A DNA stretch of 64,000 nt from Paracoccaceae bacterium (GTDB lineage: Bacteria; Pseudomonadota; Alphaproteobacteria; Rhodobacterales; Rhodobacteraceae). This document shows positions 34,832-43,432 of the stretch, piece after piece. The notes below the pieces were generated by a model. It ran no database searches and was not told the origin of the DNA. It saw only the letters and a program-made list of their open reading frames with translations. The position numbers and the translations under genes were made by a program. The stretch's first letter is position 1. Every line of letters begins with the position of its first letter. Where the stretch lies: positions 1 through 64,000 of the forward strand of contig WOUW01000002.1 of assembly GCA_009773055.1 (NCBI GenBank). The letters run 5' to 3'.

Positions 34832-35715
34832 CCGGCGTCAGACGTGCCCACCGTTACAGCCCCAGAGCTTTCTCCGAGGGCGCATTCTGCGTCCGGAATG
34901 CCCCGGCGTGCGCAGGCGGCCATCCGCTTTTTCTGGGCCCTTTCGGCAGCGGCCTGGTTCTTTGCATCTTGCTTGGCAATGGCAGCCAGGTCCTTCTCCC
35001 TCTGGGCCTCGTTCTCCGCGGTCGCAGGAACCATATGACCGAAGGCATTCAGCATCTGTTGGCCTTCCATGGCCACGCTTTCCGCCTCGCTGCGCACCTT
35101 CACTCGTGTTCCTGTCGGCACCTTGTTGTAAAGGTCGATCGCGTCCTGGTTGAACAGCCGGATGCAGCCCGCGCTGGTCGCATGTCCGATCGAGGCATTG
35201 TCCGCCGTGCCATGGATCCGGAACATCGTGTCCCGCCCACCGCGATACAGATACAGCGCCCGAGCACCCAGCGGGTTCTCCAACCCACCCGGCAGGCCAC
35301 CGGCATAAGCAGCATAAAGGTCAGGCCGCGTGCGGACCATGTTGGCGGTCGGCTGCCACGACGGCCATTCTGCCTTGCGCCCGATCACGCCATTGCCCCG
35401 GAAAGACAGCCCCTCGCGTCCCACTGCAATCGGATAGCGCGTTGCGGTCCCGCCTTCGCCCACCAGATACAACTTGCGTGCAAAGGTATCGACAACCACC
35501 GTGCCCGGAGCCTCGCCGCCCGCATAGCTGACCTCGGTCCGGCGGTTGCCTTCATAAAGGTGTTGCCCCGGCACCGCTTCAATGAAGAACGCACCGTCCT
35601 GAACGCTTTCATACCCAGGCATGACCGCCGGCGTCTTTGTCGTCGGGGCACCTGCGCAGGCCGCAAGCATGGGAAGGGCAAGGATCGCAAGGATCCGGGC
35701 AAGGGAATGGGTCAA
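34828..35715 (-). CDS. L,D-transpeptidase (YkuD/ErfK) lipoprotein
   Basis: About 295 residues. A lipobox-ending signal (LARILAILALPMLAAC) suggests outer-membrane or periplasmic anchoring. The YkuD domain has the catalytic signature FRIHGTADNASIGHATSAGCIRLFN (HGT...S.GC.R), with the nucleophile Cys. The Lys/Ala-rich C-tail (QKKRMAACARRGIPDAECALG) carries a Cys pair. It forms 3-3 peptidoglycan cross-links or attaches proteins. Start uncertain: TTG 35715 puts the signal peptide at the N-terminus; the track ATG 35817 would add 34 atypical residues. Confidence 0.88.
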   Translation of the reverse strand: MTHSLARILAILALPMLAACAGAPTTKTPAVMPGYESVQDGAFFIEAVPGQHLYEGNRRTEVSYAGGEAPGTVVVDTFARKLYLVGEGGTATRYPIAVGREGLSFRGNGVIGRKAEWPSWQPTANMVRTRPDLYAAYAGGLPGGLENPLGARALYLYRGGRDTMFRIHGTADNASIGHATSAGCIRLFNQDAIDLYNKVPTGTRVKVRSEAESVAMEGQQMLNAFGHMVPATAENEAQREKDLAAIAKQDAKNQAAAERAQKKRMAACARRGIPDAECALGESSGAVTVGTSDAG

Positions 35716-35822
35716 TTTGGCAGACTCGGGGTTAAGGGCAGCTAACCCAAGCTTCGGCCATGCGCCGGGGTCTGCGTCAAGCCTAAATTCGCAGGAAAAT
35801 CCGAATCTTCGCGGCAACAGCT

Positions 35823-35856
35823 GCCCCGAAACCGGATTCGGGTCCGATTCCGGGGC
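35823..35856. terminator. Probable terminator hairpin after the phytase-like gene
   Basis: A 14-bp stem with two mismatches (GCCCCGAAACCGGA / TCCGATTCCGGGGC) around a 6-nt loop, 15 bp past the stop at 35872. No T-run, so intrinsic termination is uncertain. Confidence 0.45.
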
Positions 35857-35871
35857 AAGCGTTCGATAAGG

Positions 35872-38040
35872 TCAGTTCACGGTGCCGATCGACCAGAAAT
35901 AGGTCTCGCCACTGCTGTCATCGACGCCGTCGTTGTCAGTCACGGCCCACCCGGTTCCGGCGGCGTCGATGGTAAAGCCCTCGATCTTGTCCACGACATA
36001 GCCGTTCTTTGCCTTCAGGTCGGGCAGGAAGTCGTGCACCAGCTCCTTGGCAACAACCGGCAGGGTCTCGCCCAGCTTGGCTGGGGTCATGTCGGCGGCC
36101 TTGACCCGGTAAAGCCGCTTGACGACGGCCTTGTCGGCAATCTGGTTGTCGCGCTCGACGATGTAGACCCAGTCGCCCTGCGCGGTGATTTCCGACAGGC
36201 CCATCCATGCGCCGTCCGCCGGGGCTTCCAGCGGGTAGTGAACCGCGCCCCAGGTGCCTTCCTTCAGGTCATAGGCCAGAAGCTTGACCATGCCCTTCGG
36301 ATCGTCCTTCCATTCGCGCTGCACCGCGACCCACAGCATGTCGCCAACCTTGGTCACGCCTTCAAATCCGAAGCGGACCTCGTTGGCGGCCAGTTCGGGC
36401 GGCAGGCCGACTTCTTTCACGATCTCGCCCTTGTCGTTCACCTGAACCAGACCATGCGGGATCATCCGGTCGCTGCGGCCTTCGGTGGCGATCCAGAAGC
36501 CGCCCTCGCCGTCCAGAGCCAAGCCCTCGATGTCCATCAGCTGCGCGGGGTTGCCGCCGCGCGTGACCGTCAGGGCCGAGGTGATCTTTGCCGGGGTCTG
36601 GGTGGCATCGACGGTGTAGATCGTCGGCGCACCCGACAGGACCGAATCGTTCGCGGCATAAAGCTTGCCCGCCGTCGCCGGATCAGCGGTCAGTGCGGAC
36701 AGCGCCACCCAGCCGATCAGCGGATCGGACCCCGCGCTGGTGATCGTCGGATAGGCGGCCGTGCCCTCGGCCCGCTCGTAGACCATCACATGCGCCGGAG
36801 CGAGGCCGTCGGCCCGCAGGTCAACCTCGTTCGCGGTCGCCAGCAGGTTCCGTGACGGGATCGCGATCAGACCTTCGGGACTGATGCCCGAAGGCAGCAT
36901 CTGTTTCAGCACCGGGTTGGCCGGATCGGTCAGATCATAGACCGCAACCAGCGAACCGCGCTCGGAGGCGACGAAAAGGTGCCGCACGCCATCAAAAGTC
37001 GCAACTTCGACCGATTCAAATTCCGCACCCTTCTTGTTGCGGAAGTCCGGGTAATGGCCCAGCGCCGCAACTTCGCGCTCAAGGCTCGCGCCCGAATCGT
37101 AAACGACCGTGCCGTCCTTCTTCCAGACCGTAAAGCCGCGCGATCCGCCCTTGTAGTCGCCCTCGTTCGCCGTCACGAAGTGGTCGGCGTCGATCCACTT
37201 CACTGCGTCAGGCTCCCGCAGGACGCCTTCCATCTTGCCGGTGAAATCCAGCCGACCGTCCTTCTTGGTGTCGATGCCTTCCAGGTCCACCGCACCCGCG
37301 CTGAAGTGGCTGGTAATCGCGCCATCAGCCCCGATGACGGCGATGTGGTTGTTTTCCTGCAGCGTGACGACAATCTCGCCTGCCTCGTTCACATCCACAT
37401 ATTCCGGCTCGGGGTCATCGCCTGCCACTGCGGCCAGACCCAGAAGCTCGATCTTCTGCAGCCCGCCGCAGTCCACCGCCCCATCCTTGATCGGCAGCTT
37501 CACCACATAGCCTGCGGGCATCTGCGGTATGGCCCCGTCGTTCACCTCTTCGTCGCGCTCATTCTCGACCGCGATGGCCAGGAACGACCCGTCCTTGGCC
37601 TTGGCCACCGAATCCGGTTGCCCGCCGATGTCGCACTCGGCAACGACCGCCTTGGTCGCGGGATCGACCGTCACCACCTTGCCCGACGGAGCAGTGAAGC
37701 TTTCCGACGTGTTCACCCCGGCAAGGATCATCCCGCCCACGAACACCGCCGTCGTCGGCTCGCCACCCACGTCGATATTGCCCATCGGCTTGGGCGCCTT
37801 GGGATCGGTGACATCCACCAACCCGACCACGCCCAGCGGGCTATCGGTATAGACCAGCACCATGCCGTCTTCCGAAGCGCTGATGATTTCGGCACTCGTC
37901 TCTCGCGCCGGATCTTCACCCTCGGCCATGTTGCCCGGAGTCGCAAACGACGCGACACGGTTGAACACCGGCTCGGCCAGCGCAGGCGCGGCGGCGGCAA
38001 TTGCAAGGACAGAAGTCAGACCAAGGGTCTTGGAAAGCAT
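35872..38040 (-). CDS. Exported esterase-like/phytase-like beta-propeller protein
   Basis: A 722-residue periplasmic or secreted protein with a signal peptide (MLSKTLGLTSVLAIAAAAPALA, cleavage before EPV). The first half is a repeat of WD/YVTN-like blades (MVLVYTDSPLGVVGLVDVTDPKAPKPMG; LFVASERGSLVAVYDLTDPANPVLKQ); the second half matches the 'esterase-like activity of phytase' domain (DIEGLALDGEGGFWIATEGRSDRMIPHGLVQV; KIEGFTIDAAGTGWAVTDNDGVDDSSG). GAGGAG precedes the ATG. A Pho-box-like site 50 bp upstream fits a role in phosphate acquisition. Enzymatic activity not proven by motifs. Confidence 0.88.
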   Translation of the reverse strand: MLSKTLGLTSVLAIAAAAPALAEPVFNRVASFATPGNMAEGEDPARETSAEIISASEDGMVLVYTDSPLGVVGLVDVTDPKAPKPMGNIDVGGEPTTAVFVGGMILAGVNTSESFTAPSGKVVTVDPATKAVVAECDIGGQPDSVAKAKDGSFLAIAVENERDEEVNDGAIPQMPAGYVVKLPIKDGAVDCGGLQKIELLGLAAVAGDDPEPEYVDVNEAGEIVVTLQENNHIAVIGADGAITSHFSAGAVDLEGIDTKKDGRLDFTGKMEGVLREPDAVKWIDADHFVTANEGDYKGGSRGFTVWKKDGTVVYDSGASLEREVAALGHYPDFRNKKGAEFESVEVATFDGVRHLFVASERGSLVAVYDLTDPANPVLKQMLPSGISPEGLIAIPSRNLLATANEVDLRADGLAPAHVMVYERAEGTAAYPTITSAGSDPLIGWVALSALTADPATAGKLYAANDSVLSGAPTIYTVDATQTPAKITSALTVTRGGNPAQLMDIEGLALDGEGGFWIATEGRSDRMIPHGLVQVNDKGEIVKEVGLPPELAANEVRFGFEGVTKVGDMLWVAVQREWKDDPKGMVKLLAYDLKEGTWGAVHYPLEAPADGAWMGLSEITAQGDWVYIVERDNQIADKAVVKRLYRVKAADMTPAKLGETLPVVAKELVHDFLPDLKAKNGYVVDKIEGFTIDAAGTGWAVTDNDGVDDSSGETYFWSIGTVN

Positions 38041-38090
38041 GGCGGAACTCCTCGTTCAGGGGAAAGTCGCGCGACGCATCGCAAGCTCCG

Positions 38091-38108
38091 ATGACAGCGG
38101 CATGACGA
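38091..38108 (-). promoter_or_regulatory. Pho-box-like site upstream of the phytase-like gene
   Basis: On the minus strand TCGTCAT-GCCG-CTGTCAT: two 7-bp direct repeats separated by 4 bp, the spacing of PhoB boxes (consensus CTGTCAT repeats). The second half is exact and the first differs at two positions. It ends 50 bp before the start codon. PhoB control is inferred. Confidence 0.55.
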
Positions 38109-38209
38109 AAACGTATCATTCGCGTTACAGGTTCCGTCCAGGGAACCCGGCGGAATTCCGCGCGTTGTCAGATACCGCTCCAGTCAGAAGCGGCATAAAG
38201 GGGACCCCA

Positions 38210-38464
38210 ATGGGCATTGAAGCACTTCTCATCACGTTGATTATCGGCGCCATCGCGGGCTGGCTTGCCGGCCTTATCGTCAAGGGCTACGGCTACGGCC
38301 TCCTCGGCAACATCGTCGTCGGCATCGTAGGCGCTTTCATCGGCAGCCTGCTGTTTCCCTATGCGGGTATCAGCCTTGGCGGCGGCATCGCCGGTGCGAT
38401 CATCTCGGCCACCATCGGCGCCGTGATCCTGCTCTTCCTGATCCGCCTGATCAAACGCGCCTGA
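38210..38464 (+). CDS. GlsB/YeaQ/YmgE family stress-response membrane protein
   Basis: An 84-residue membrane protein, found inside a longer track ORF; ATG 38210 follows AAAGGGG. It is nearly all hydrophobic with the family's glycine-rich pattern: ALLITLIIGAIAGWLAGLIVKGYGYGLLGNIVVGIVGAFIGSLLF, and an RLIKRA tail. Transglycosylase-associated (Tgl-like) proteins of this family are induced by stress; their mechanism is unknown. Confidence 0.92.
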   Translation: MGIEALLITLIIGAIAGWLAGLIVKGYGYGLLGNIVVGIVGAFIGSLLFPYAGISLGGGIAGAIISATIGAVILLFLIRLIKRA

Positions 38465-38500
38465 CGAATTCGGGCCGGGGTCATCCCCCGGCCCAAACCC

Positions 38501-39715
38501 TTACCCGACCACGTTGAACGCAGGCCCATAAGGGTAATGCGTGATGTCCTCCGGCTCGTCCTCGGTCACGACGAAGATGTCGTGTTCCCGGTAGCCTCCC
38601 GCGCCCGGCATCCCTTCCGGGATCGTCAGCATCGGCTCCATGCTGATCACCATCCCCGGCTCCAGCACCGTGTCGATATCCTCGCGCAGCTCCAGCGCCG
38701 CCTCGCGGCCATAGTAGTGCGACAGGATGCCGAACGAGTGGCCATAGCCGAACGTCCGGTATTGCAGCATCTGCCGCTCCGCCAGGAACTCGTTGATCTT
38801 CATGGTGATCTCGGCACAGGACGCGCCGGGCTTCAAAAGCTTCATGCCGAATTCATGGCTGTCGATGTTGGTCTGCCAGACCCGCATCGAAGCATCATCC
38901 ACCTCGCCCACGAACAGCGTCCGCTCCAGCGCGGTGTAATAGCCCGAGATCATCGGAAAGCAGTTGAGGCTCAGGATATCCCCATGCTTCAGCTTGCGGT
39001 TCGTCACCGGGTTGTGCGCGCCATCGGTGTTGATCCCCGACTGGAACCAGACCCAGGTGTCGCGATACTCCGCATCCGGGAACCGCTTGGCAATCTCCCG
39101 CTCCATCGCGTCCCGCCCCGCAATGCTGACCTCAAGCTCGGTCGCTCCGACCGCAATCGCCTCGCGGATCGCATAGCCGCCGACGTCGGCCACGTTGGCC
39201 CCGTGCTTGATCAGCGCAATCTCTGCCGACGACTTCGTCATCCGCTGGTGCATCGTCGCGGGCGCAATATCCATCCCGCGCTTCGGTTTCAGGAAGGTGT
39301 TGAACTTCTCGGCCCGCTCCATCGTCAGATGGTCGGCCTCGCAGCCCACCGCCTTGCCAACCCCGGTGACCGAGGCCACCGCCCGCCACATGTTGTCGCG
39401 CGCCCAGTCGGTGTAGGTGATGTTGTCGCCAATCGACCGGCGCCACGGCTGGCCCGCATCAATCCCCGCAGAAATCGTCACGCACTCGGTCTTGGTCACG
39501 ACGCAGGCATAGGGCCGCCCGAAACTGCAATACAGGAACCCCGAATAATAGGCGACGTTGTGCATGCTCGTCAGCACGACCGCGTCCAGATCATGCAGTT
39601 CCATGATCTCGCGCAGACCTTCCAGCCGGTCATGATACTCCTGATCGGCGAAGGGCAGCGTGTCCTTCTTGCCGCCATTGTGAAAGCGGTACATCTCGGG
39701 ACGGTTCAACGACAT
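38501..39715 (-). CDS. Creatinase (creatine amidinohydrolase)
   Basis: A 404-residue M24-fold (pita-bread) protein. Long stretches agree with Pseudomonas creatinase (403 aa) as I remember it: FLYCSFGRPYA, WFQSGINTDGAHNPVT (catalytic His), GDILSLNCFPMISGYYTALE, YRTFGYGHSFGILSHYYGRE and MPGAGGYREHDI. Unlike aminopeptidases of this fold, creatinase needs no metal. It hydrolyses creatine to sarcosine and urea. Sarcosine could go to a DAO-family flavoenzyme, but none is adjacent. Annotated in many genomes only as M24 peptidase. Confidence 0.88.
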   Translation of the reverse strand: MSLNRPEMYRFHNGGKKDTLPFADQEYHDRLEGLREIMELHDLDAVVLTSMHNVAYYSGFLYCSFGRPYACVVTKTECVTISAGIDAGQPWRRSIGDNITYTDWARDNMWRAVASVTGVGKAVGCEADHLTMERAEKFNTFLKPKRGMDIAPATMHQRMTKSSAEIALIKHGANVADVGGYAIREAIAVGATELEVSIAGRDAMEREIAKRFPDAEYRDTWVWFQSGINTDGAHNPVTNRKLKHGDILSLNCFPMISGYYTALERTLFVGEVDDASMRVWQTNIDSHEFGMKLLKPGASCAEITMKINEFLAERQMLQYRTFGYGHSFGILSHYYGREAALELREDIDTVLEPGMVISMEPMLTIPEGMPGAGGYREHDIFVVTEDEPEDITHYPYGPAFNVVG

Positions 39716-39856
39716 TTCCAGACCTCATATCCGGGGGTCTGGGACATGCCGCAGGACCCCGAAAGGTCCCGGCGTACAGGACGGTAACGGGGTTTCCCGC
39801 AAGCGTCGGGGCAAAACCCCTGTGGCGACGCCATCGCCACGGCTCCTCCCTTGAAT

Positions 39857-39889
39857 GCGCTTTCGCGACAATTCGCGCAAGCGCGTTTT
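39857..39889 (+). other. Hairpin with T-run upstream of the zinc-ribbon gene
   Basis: GCGCTTTCGCG / CGCGCAAGCGC (10 of 11 pairs, 6-nt loop) followed by GTTTTC on the plus strand. It lies in the 238-bp divergent gap between creatinase and the zinc-ribbon gene, 64 bp before the latter, so it may be an attenuator rather than a gene-end terminator. The rest of the gap shows nothing I recognise. Confidence 0.35.
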
Positions 39890-39953
39890 CGACCCTTGCG
39901 AGGCCGGTTTGCGACCCCATCTAAACTCGGTGAACATGGAAATGGAGACGAAG

Positions 39954-40301
39954 ATGCGCTGTCCGGTCGACAACGAAACCCTGGTGATGGCAGACCGTGG
40001 CGGGGTCGAAATCGACTATTGCCCGAAATGCCGTGGCGTCTGGCTGGACCGTGGCGAGCTGGACAAGATCATTGATCGTTCGCTCGGTGGGTCTGCCGCC
40101 GCCCCCGCACCAACCCCGCAGCAGGCCCTGCAGCAGCACGCAGCCCCCCCTGCGGCCCCCGTCTACCAGCCCGAGCCTCGGGCGCCCCAAGGTTACCGCG
40201 AAGACGACCGCCGTCGCCGGGACGATGACGACGAAGATTACCGCTACGGTCACAAGAAGAAGCGCAAGGAAAGTTTCCTCAGCGACATCTTCGACTTCTG
40301 A
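39954..40301 (+). CDS. TFIIB-type zinc-ribbon protein
   Basis: A 115-residue protein. The N-terminal zf-TFIIB ribbon MRCPVDNETLVMADRGGVEIDYCPKCRGVWLDRGELDKI has one Cys at position 3 and a CPKC pair; the first knuckle is CP-VD rather than CxxC, so zinc binding may be partial. A Pro/Gln/Ala linker and a strongly charged tail (DDRRRRDDDDEDYRYGHKKKRKES) follow. ATG 39954 has GGAG 6 nt upstream; upstream ATGs at 39936 and 39942 are alternatives. Function unknown. Confidence 0.85.
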   Translation: MRCPVDNETLVMADRGGVEIDYCPKCRGVWLDRGELDKIIDRSLGGSAAAPAPTPQQALQQHAAPPAAPVYQPEPRAPQGYREDDRRRRDDDDEDYRYGHKKKRKESFLSDIFDF

Positions 40302-40314
40302 CCTCCCCAACGCT

Positions 40315-40375
40315 CCTCGTCGACTTCGCCACGCGTCGCTGTCCCCTCGCGACGACCAGGCGAAGTCGAACGAGG
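40315..40375. repeat. Long imperfect inverted repeat after the zinc-ribbon gene
   Basis: Outer arms CCTCG-TCGACTTCGCC and GGCGAAGTCGAACGAGG (one unpaired base) enclose a second perfect stem CGTCGC/GCGACG. It could fold into a 61-nt double hairpin. It lies 14 bp after the stop, so it may end transcription or be a dispersed element. Confidence 0.6.
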
Positions 40376-40445
40376 GGCACCCCGCATCCTGTTTGCACTA
40401 TCGCCACCGACCGGCCTATCCTGCCACCCTGCAGGAGGCCCACCG

Positions 40446-40796
40446 ATGCACCCCATCAATCTCGCCGAAAAACTCTCCACATTCACCGCGCACTGGTCAC
40501 CCCGCATCGTCGGCAGCTTCAACGGCCATGACCTGATGGTGGTCAAGCTTCTGGGCGAGTTTACCTGGCACAACCATCCCGACACCGACGATTTCTTCAT
40601 GGTTTTGAGTGGCGAGCTGATCATCGACCTCCCCGATGGCGCAGTCACACTGAAGCCCGGTGAGGTCTTCGTTGTCCCGAAAGGCATGCAGCACCGCCCC
40701 CGTGCGACGGTCGAGACACATCTTCTTCTGATCGAGCCTGCGGGCACGCCCAACACCGGCGACCCCGCCACCGCCGCGGTCAAGGTCCACATCTGA
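40446..40796 (+). CDS. Cupin-2 domain protein (mannose-6-phosphate isomerase-like)
   Basis: A 116-residue cupin with the metal-site motif 1 LLGEFTWHNHPDTDDFFMVLSGELIIDL (H-x-H...E-like D/D variant) and motif 2 LKPGEVFVVPKGMQHRPRA (His). It is a small dioxygenase-like or binding fold with unknown ligand. GCAGGAGG precedes the ATG. It sits just before the P1 peptidase gene. Confidence 0.88.
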   Translation: MHPINLAEKLSTFTAHWSPRIVGSFNGHDLMVVKLLGEFTWHNHPDTDDFFMVLSGELIIDLPDGAVTLKPGEVFVVPKGMQHRPRATVETHLLLIEPAGTPNTGDPATAAVKVHI

Positions 40797-40874
40797 TGCG
40801 TGCCCATCCCCCTGCGCCAACTGCCTTCGAAGGAAGTTGCAAAACTCTTGGCAGAGTTCTGGCCCCATCCTGAC

Positions 40875-41882
40875 ATGACGCGCCCCGGTCCCCTCAATCT
40901 CATCACCGACGTCCCCGGCCTCCGCGTCGGCAACGCCGATGACCCGCATCTCCGCTCGGGCGTCACTGTCCTCACGGCCGACCGGCCCTTCGTGGCAGCG
41001 GTTCACGTCATGGGCGGCTCCCCCGGCACGCGGGAAACCGACCTCCTCGCCCCCGATCGCATGGTGCAGGACATCGACGCGATCTTCCTTTCCGGCGGTT
41101 CCGCCTTCGGGCTCGACGCCGGAACCGGGGTGATGCAGGGCCTCCGCGAGGCCGACCGGGGCTTCGCCGTCGGCCCGGTCCGTGTCCCCATCGTGCCCGG
41201 TGCCATCGTCTTCGACCTACTGAACGGGGGCGACAAGGGTTGGTCTGAAAGTCCCTATGCCGCTCTCGGGCGCCACGCCTTCGACGCCGCTACCCGCGAT
41301 TTCACCCTCGGCACCGCAGGCGCGGGTTTCGGCGCGATGACCGGCACCCTCAAGGGCGGCCTCGGATCGGCATCCTGCATCCTGCCCTCCGGCCTGACGG
41401 TCGGCGCGCTGGTCGTCGTCAACGCCCTCGGCCAGGCCACCGTGGGCGAAACCGCCCACTTCTGGGCCGCCCCGTGGGAGGAAGGCCAGGAATTCGGCGG
41501 CCTCGGCCCCGCCCCTATGACCCCGCAGGACGCCCCCCTTCCGCGCAAGCGGCTGGGTGAGGCGACGACCATCGCCATCGTCGCCACCGACGCGACCCTG
41601 ACAAAGGCCCAGGCGCACCGCATGGCCGTGGCCGCCCATGACGGCATGGCCCGGGCGCTGGTCCCCTCGCACACACCGCTGGACGGGGACCTTGTCTTCA
41701 GCGTCGTCACCGGCGACAGGCCGCTACACGACCCCCTGACCGACCCCTTTCAGCTCGGCCATGCCGCCGCGACCTGCCTCGCCCGCGCCATCGCCCGCGC
41801 GATCTACCTCGCGCGCTCGGAACCCCTGGACCTGCAACCGACATGGGAGTCCCGCTTCGGGAAAAAGGGCGCGGCGGGTTGA
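40875..41882 (+). CDS. P1-family peptidase (DmpA/NylC type, N-terminal nucleophile hydrolase)
   Basis: About 335 residues. Family S58/NylC features: LNLITDVPGLRVGNADDPHLRSGVTVL, FLSGGSAFGLDAGTGVMQGL, AGFGAMTGTLKGGLGSASC and VGALVVVNALGQATVG. The segment GEATTIAIVATDATLTKAQAHRMA matches the autocleavage site of NylC (GNTTIS), so the first Thr of ATTIAIV is the probable nucleophile of the small subunit. It hydrolyses amide bonds of small peptides or oligoamides. The start may be GTG 40800 instead; neither has a good ribosome site. A repeat follows its stop. Confidence 0.88.
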   Translation: MTRPGPLNLITDVPGLRVGNADDPHLRSGVTVLTADRPFVAAVHVMGGSPGTRETDLLAPDRMVQDIDAIFLSGGSAFGLDAGTGVMQGLREADRGFAVGPVRVPIVPGAIVFDLLNGGDKGWSESPYAALGRHAFDAATRDFTLGTAGAGFGAMTGTLKGGLGSASCILPSGLTVGALVVVNALGQATVGETAHFWAAPWEEGQEFGGLGPAPMTPQDAPLPRKRLGEATTIAIVATDATLTKAQAHRMAVAAHDGMARALVPSHTPLDGDLVFSVVTGDRPLHDPLTDPFQLGHAAATCLARAIARAIYLARSEPLDLQPTWESRFGKKGAAG

Positions 41883-41890
41883 CCCAGGCG

Positions 41891-41931
41891 TCCCCTCTCC
41901 CCCCGCGGGAGAGGGCCAGGGAGAGGGGGAG
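41891..41931. repeat. Dispersed palindromic repeat, copy 2
   Basis: CCCCTCTCCCCCCGCGGGAGAGGGCCAGGGAGAGGGGG, the same family as 8391-8429 in xdhC. It occupies the 128-bp gap between the convergent P1 peptidase and moaE genes, where it may serve as a terminator. Confidence 0.75.
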
Positions 41932-42010
41932 CAACGCTTAACAAAAGCTGAACGCCCACAGGTAAGCCCTTGATTCCAAGAAGCCCGAATCCCTGCCCAC
42001 GCGTGGGCAG

Positions 42011-42451
42011 CTACCACCGCTTCAGCGCGTCCTCGTCGGCGTCCTTCGCCGCCACCCAGGCCTCGCCCCCGGCCCCCAGCTCCTTCTTCCAGAACGGAGC
42101 CCGCGATTTAAGGTAGTCCATCAGAAACTCCGCCGCCGCGAAAGCATCCCCCCGGTGGGGTGCCGCGGTCGCGACCATCATGATCGCCTCGCCCGGCCCC
42201 AGCTTCCCGTACCGGTGGATCACCAGCGCATCGACCAGCGACCAGCGAGACACCGCTTCCCCCACGATCCCGAAAATCGCCTTCTCGGTCATGCCCGGGT
42301 AGTGCTCGATCTCCATCCCGGACAGCGTGCCCGCCTCGTCCCGAACCAGTCCAGTGAAGCTGACCACCGCTCCCGCCCCGCGAACCCCCGCCGTGAAGGT
42401 CGATACCTCGGTCCCCACATCGAACGGGGCGGACTGGACTGCGACGCGCAT
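42011..42451 (-). CDS. moaE: Molybdopterin synthase catalytic subunit
   Basis: A 146-residue large subunit that adds two sulfurs to precursor Z (cPMP). Signature motifs: GAGAVVSFTGLVRDEAG, MEIEHYPGMTEKA, IHRYGKLGPGEAIMMVATAAPHRGDAF and the catalytic Lys region YLKSRAPFWKKE. It starts 1 bp after the moaD stop. It supplies molybdopterin for the xanthine and formate dehydrogenases in this window. Confidence 0.96.
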   Translation of the reverse strand: MRVAVQSAPFDVGTEVSTFTAGVRGAGAVVSFTGLVRDEAGTLSGMEIEHYPGMTEKAIFGIVGEAVSRWSLVDALVIHRYGKLGPGEAIMMVATAAPHRGDAFAAAEFLMDYLKSRAPFWKKELGAGGEAWVAAKDADEDALKRW

Positions 42452-42452
42452 C

Positions 42453-42701
42453 TCAGCCGCCCGTCATCGGCGGGAAGAAGGCAACCTCCCTCACCCCCGC
42501 GAGCGGTGCATCGAACGAGGCCAGCTCCTGATCCAGCGCCACCCGCAGCGAGGTGAGATCGGAGAAAGCCGCCGCATATCGCTCTTCCCGGGCCCGCAAT
42601 TCATCGACCAGATCGGCCACCGTGGCAGCCCCGGTTTCCAGCCGCTCGCGCGGCAGCCCGATCCGCTCCCGGACCCAGGCGAAATACAGAACGTCGATCA
42701 C
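42453..42701 (-). CDS. moaD: Molybdopterin synthase sulfur-carrier subunit
   Basis: An 82-residue ubiquitin-like protein ending in FFPPMTGG, the Gly-Gly tail that carries thiocarboxylate sulfur. It starts at GTG 42701, which overlaps the pgsA stop (GTGA), with GGAAG upstream: VIDVLYFAWVRERIGLPRE. The longer track ORF would run back through pgsA. It acts with MoaE directly downstream. Confidence 0.93.
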   Translation of the reverse strand: MIDVLYFAWVRERIGLPRERLETGAATVADLVDELRAREERYAAAFSDLTSLRVALDQELASFDAPLAGVREVAFFPPMTGG

Positions 42702-43363
42702 TTGTCTTCCCGCAAGAATGGCAGCGACTTGACGAAGTATTCCCAGCCCGTAACCACCGTCAGCAGGGCCGCTACCCACAACAGCCAGATCCCCACAAGG
42801 TTCGCGTAAGATGCGCAATCCCGGTTGCCGCAAGTGCGGATCACCTCCGCCTTGCCAGCCGAGACGGCAGCCACGTGCTGTTCTGGCGTCATCCCGTCAA
42901 GGGCGAGGGCATTCAGATAATCCAGGCCCGTGCCAAGAAAAAGCACCGCGATGGCGATCATCTGCGCCGTCGTCTTCCACTTGGCCAGCTTTGTGACCTT
43001 CAGTAACCCGCTTTTCTGGCCGAGGTATTCCCGCAAGCCCCCCACGAAAACCTCGCGGAACAGGATCAGTGTCGCAGGCAGGATCAGCCAGGGGTTCATC
43101 CCGTTGTAGCCGGTGATGACCATGATCGCGATCACGACCATTGCCTTGTCGGCAATCGGATCCATCATTGCCCCGAACTTGGACTCCTGTTTCCACAGCC
43201 GGGCCAGATAGCCGTCGAACCAATCGGTCAACGCAGCGCCGACGAACAGGGTCAGCGCCAGCCAGTCGGCCCAGGGGCGATGGAAGTAGAGAAACAGGAT
43301 CGCCACGCCCGGGGCGGCGAACAGACGAAGCACGGTCAGCGAGTTTGGGATCGTCCAGCGCAT
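42698..43363 (-). CDS. pgsA: CDP-diacylglycerol--glycerol-3-phosphate 3-phosphatidyltransferase
   Basis: A 221-residue membrane enzyme with the CDP-alcohol phosphatidyltransferase motif DWFDGYLARLWKQESKFGAMMDPIADK (D-G-A-R...G...D...D). It makes phosphatidylglycerol phosphate. About five transmembrane helices. It leads a pgsA-moaD-moaE operon. An internal insertion with two Cys (IRTCGNRDCAS) between helices is unusual. Confidence 0.95.
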   Translation of the reverse strand: MRWTIPNSLTVLRLFAAPGVAILFLYFHRPWADWLALTLFVGAALTDWFDGYLARLWKQESKFGAMMDPIADKAMVVIAIMVITGYNGMNPWLILPATLILFREVFVGGLREYLGQKSGLLKVTKLAKWKTTAQMIAIAVLFLGTGLDYLNALALDGMTPEQHVAAVSAGKAEVIRTCGNRDCASYANLVGIWLLWVAALLTVVTGWEYFVKSLPFLREDK

Positions 43364-43432
43364 GTCGAATAGGTAGACGAAGGGTCAGACCGGCGAAAGG
43401 GGCTTGTTTGACGGTTTTCCAAGCGCCCCTCC

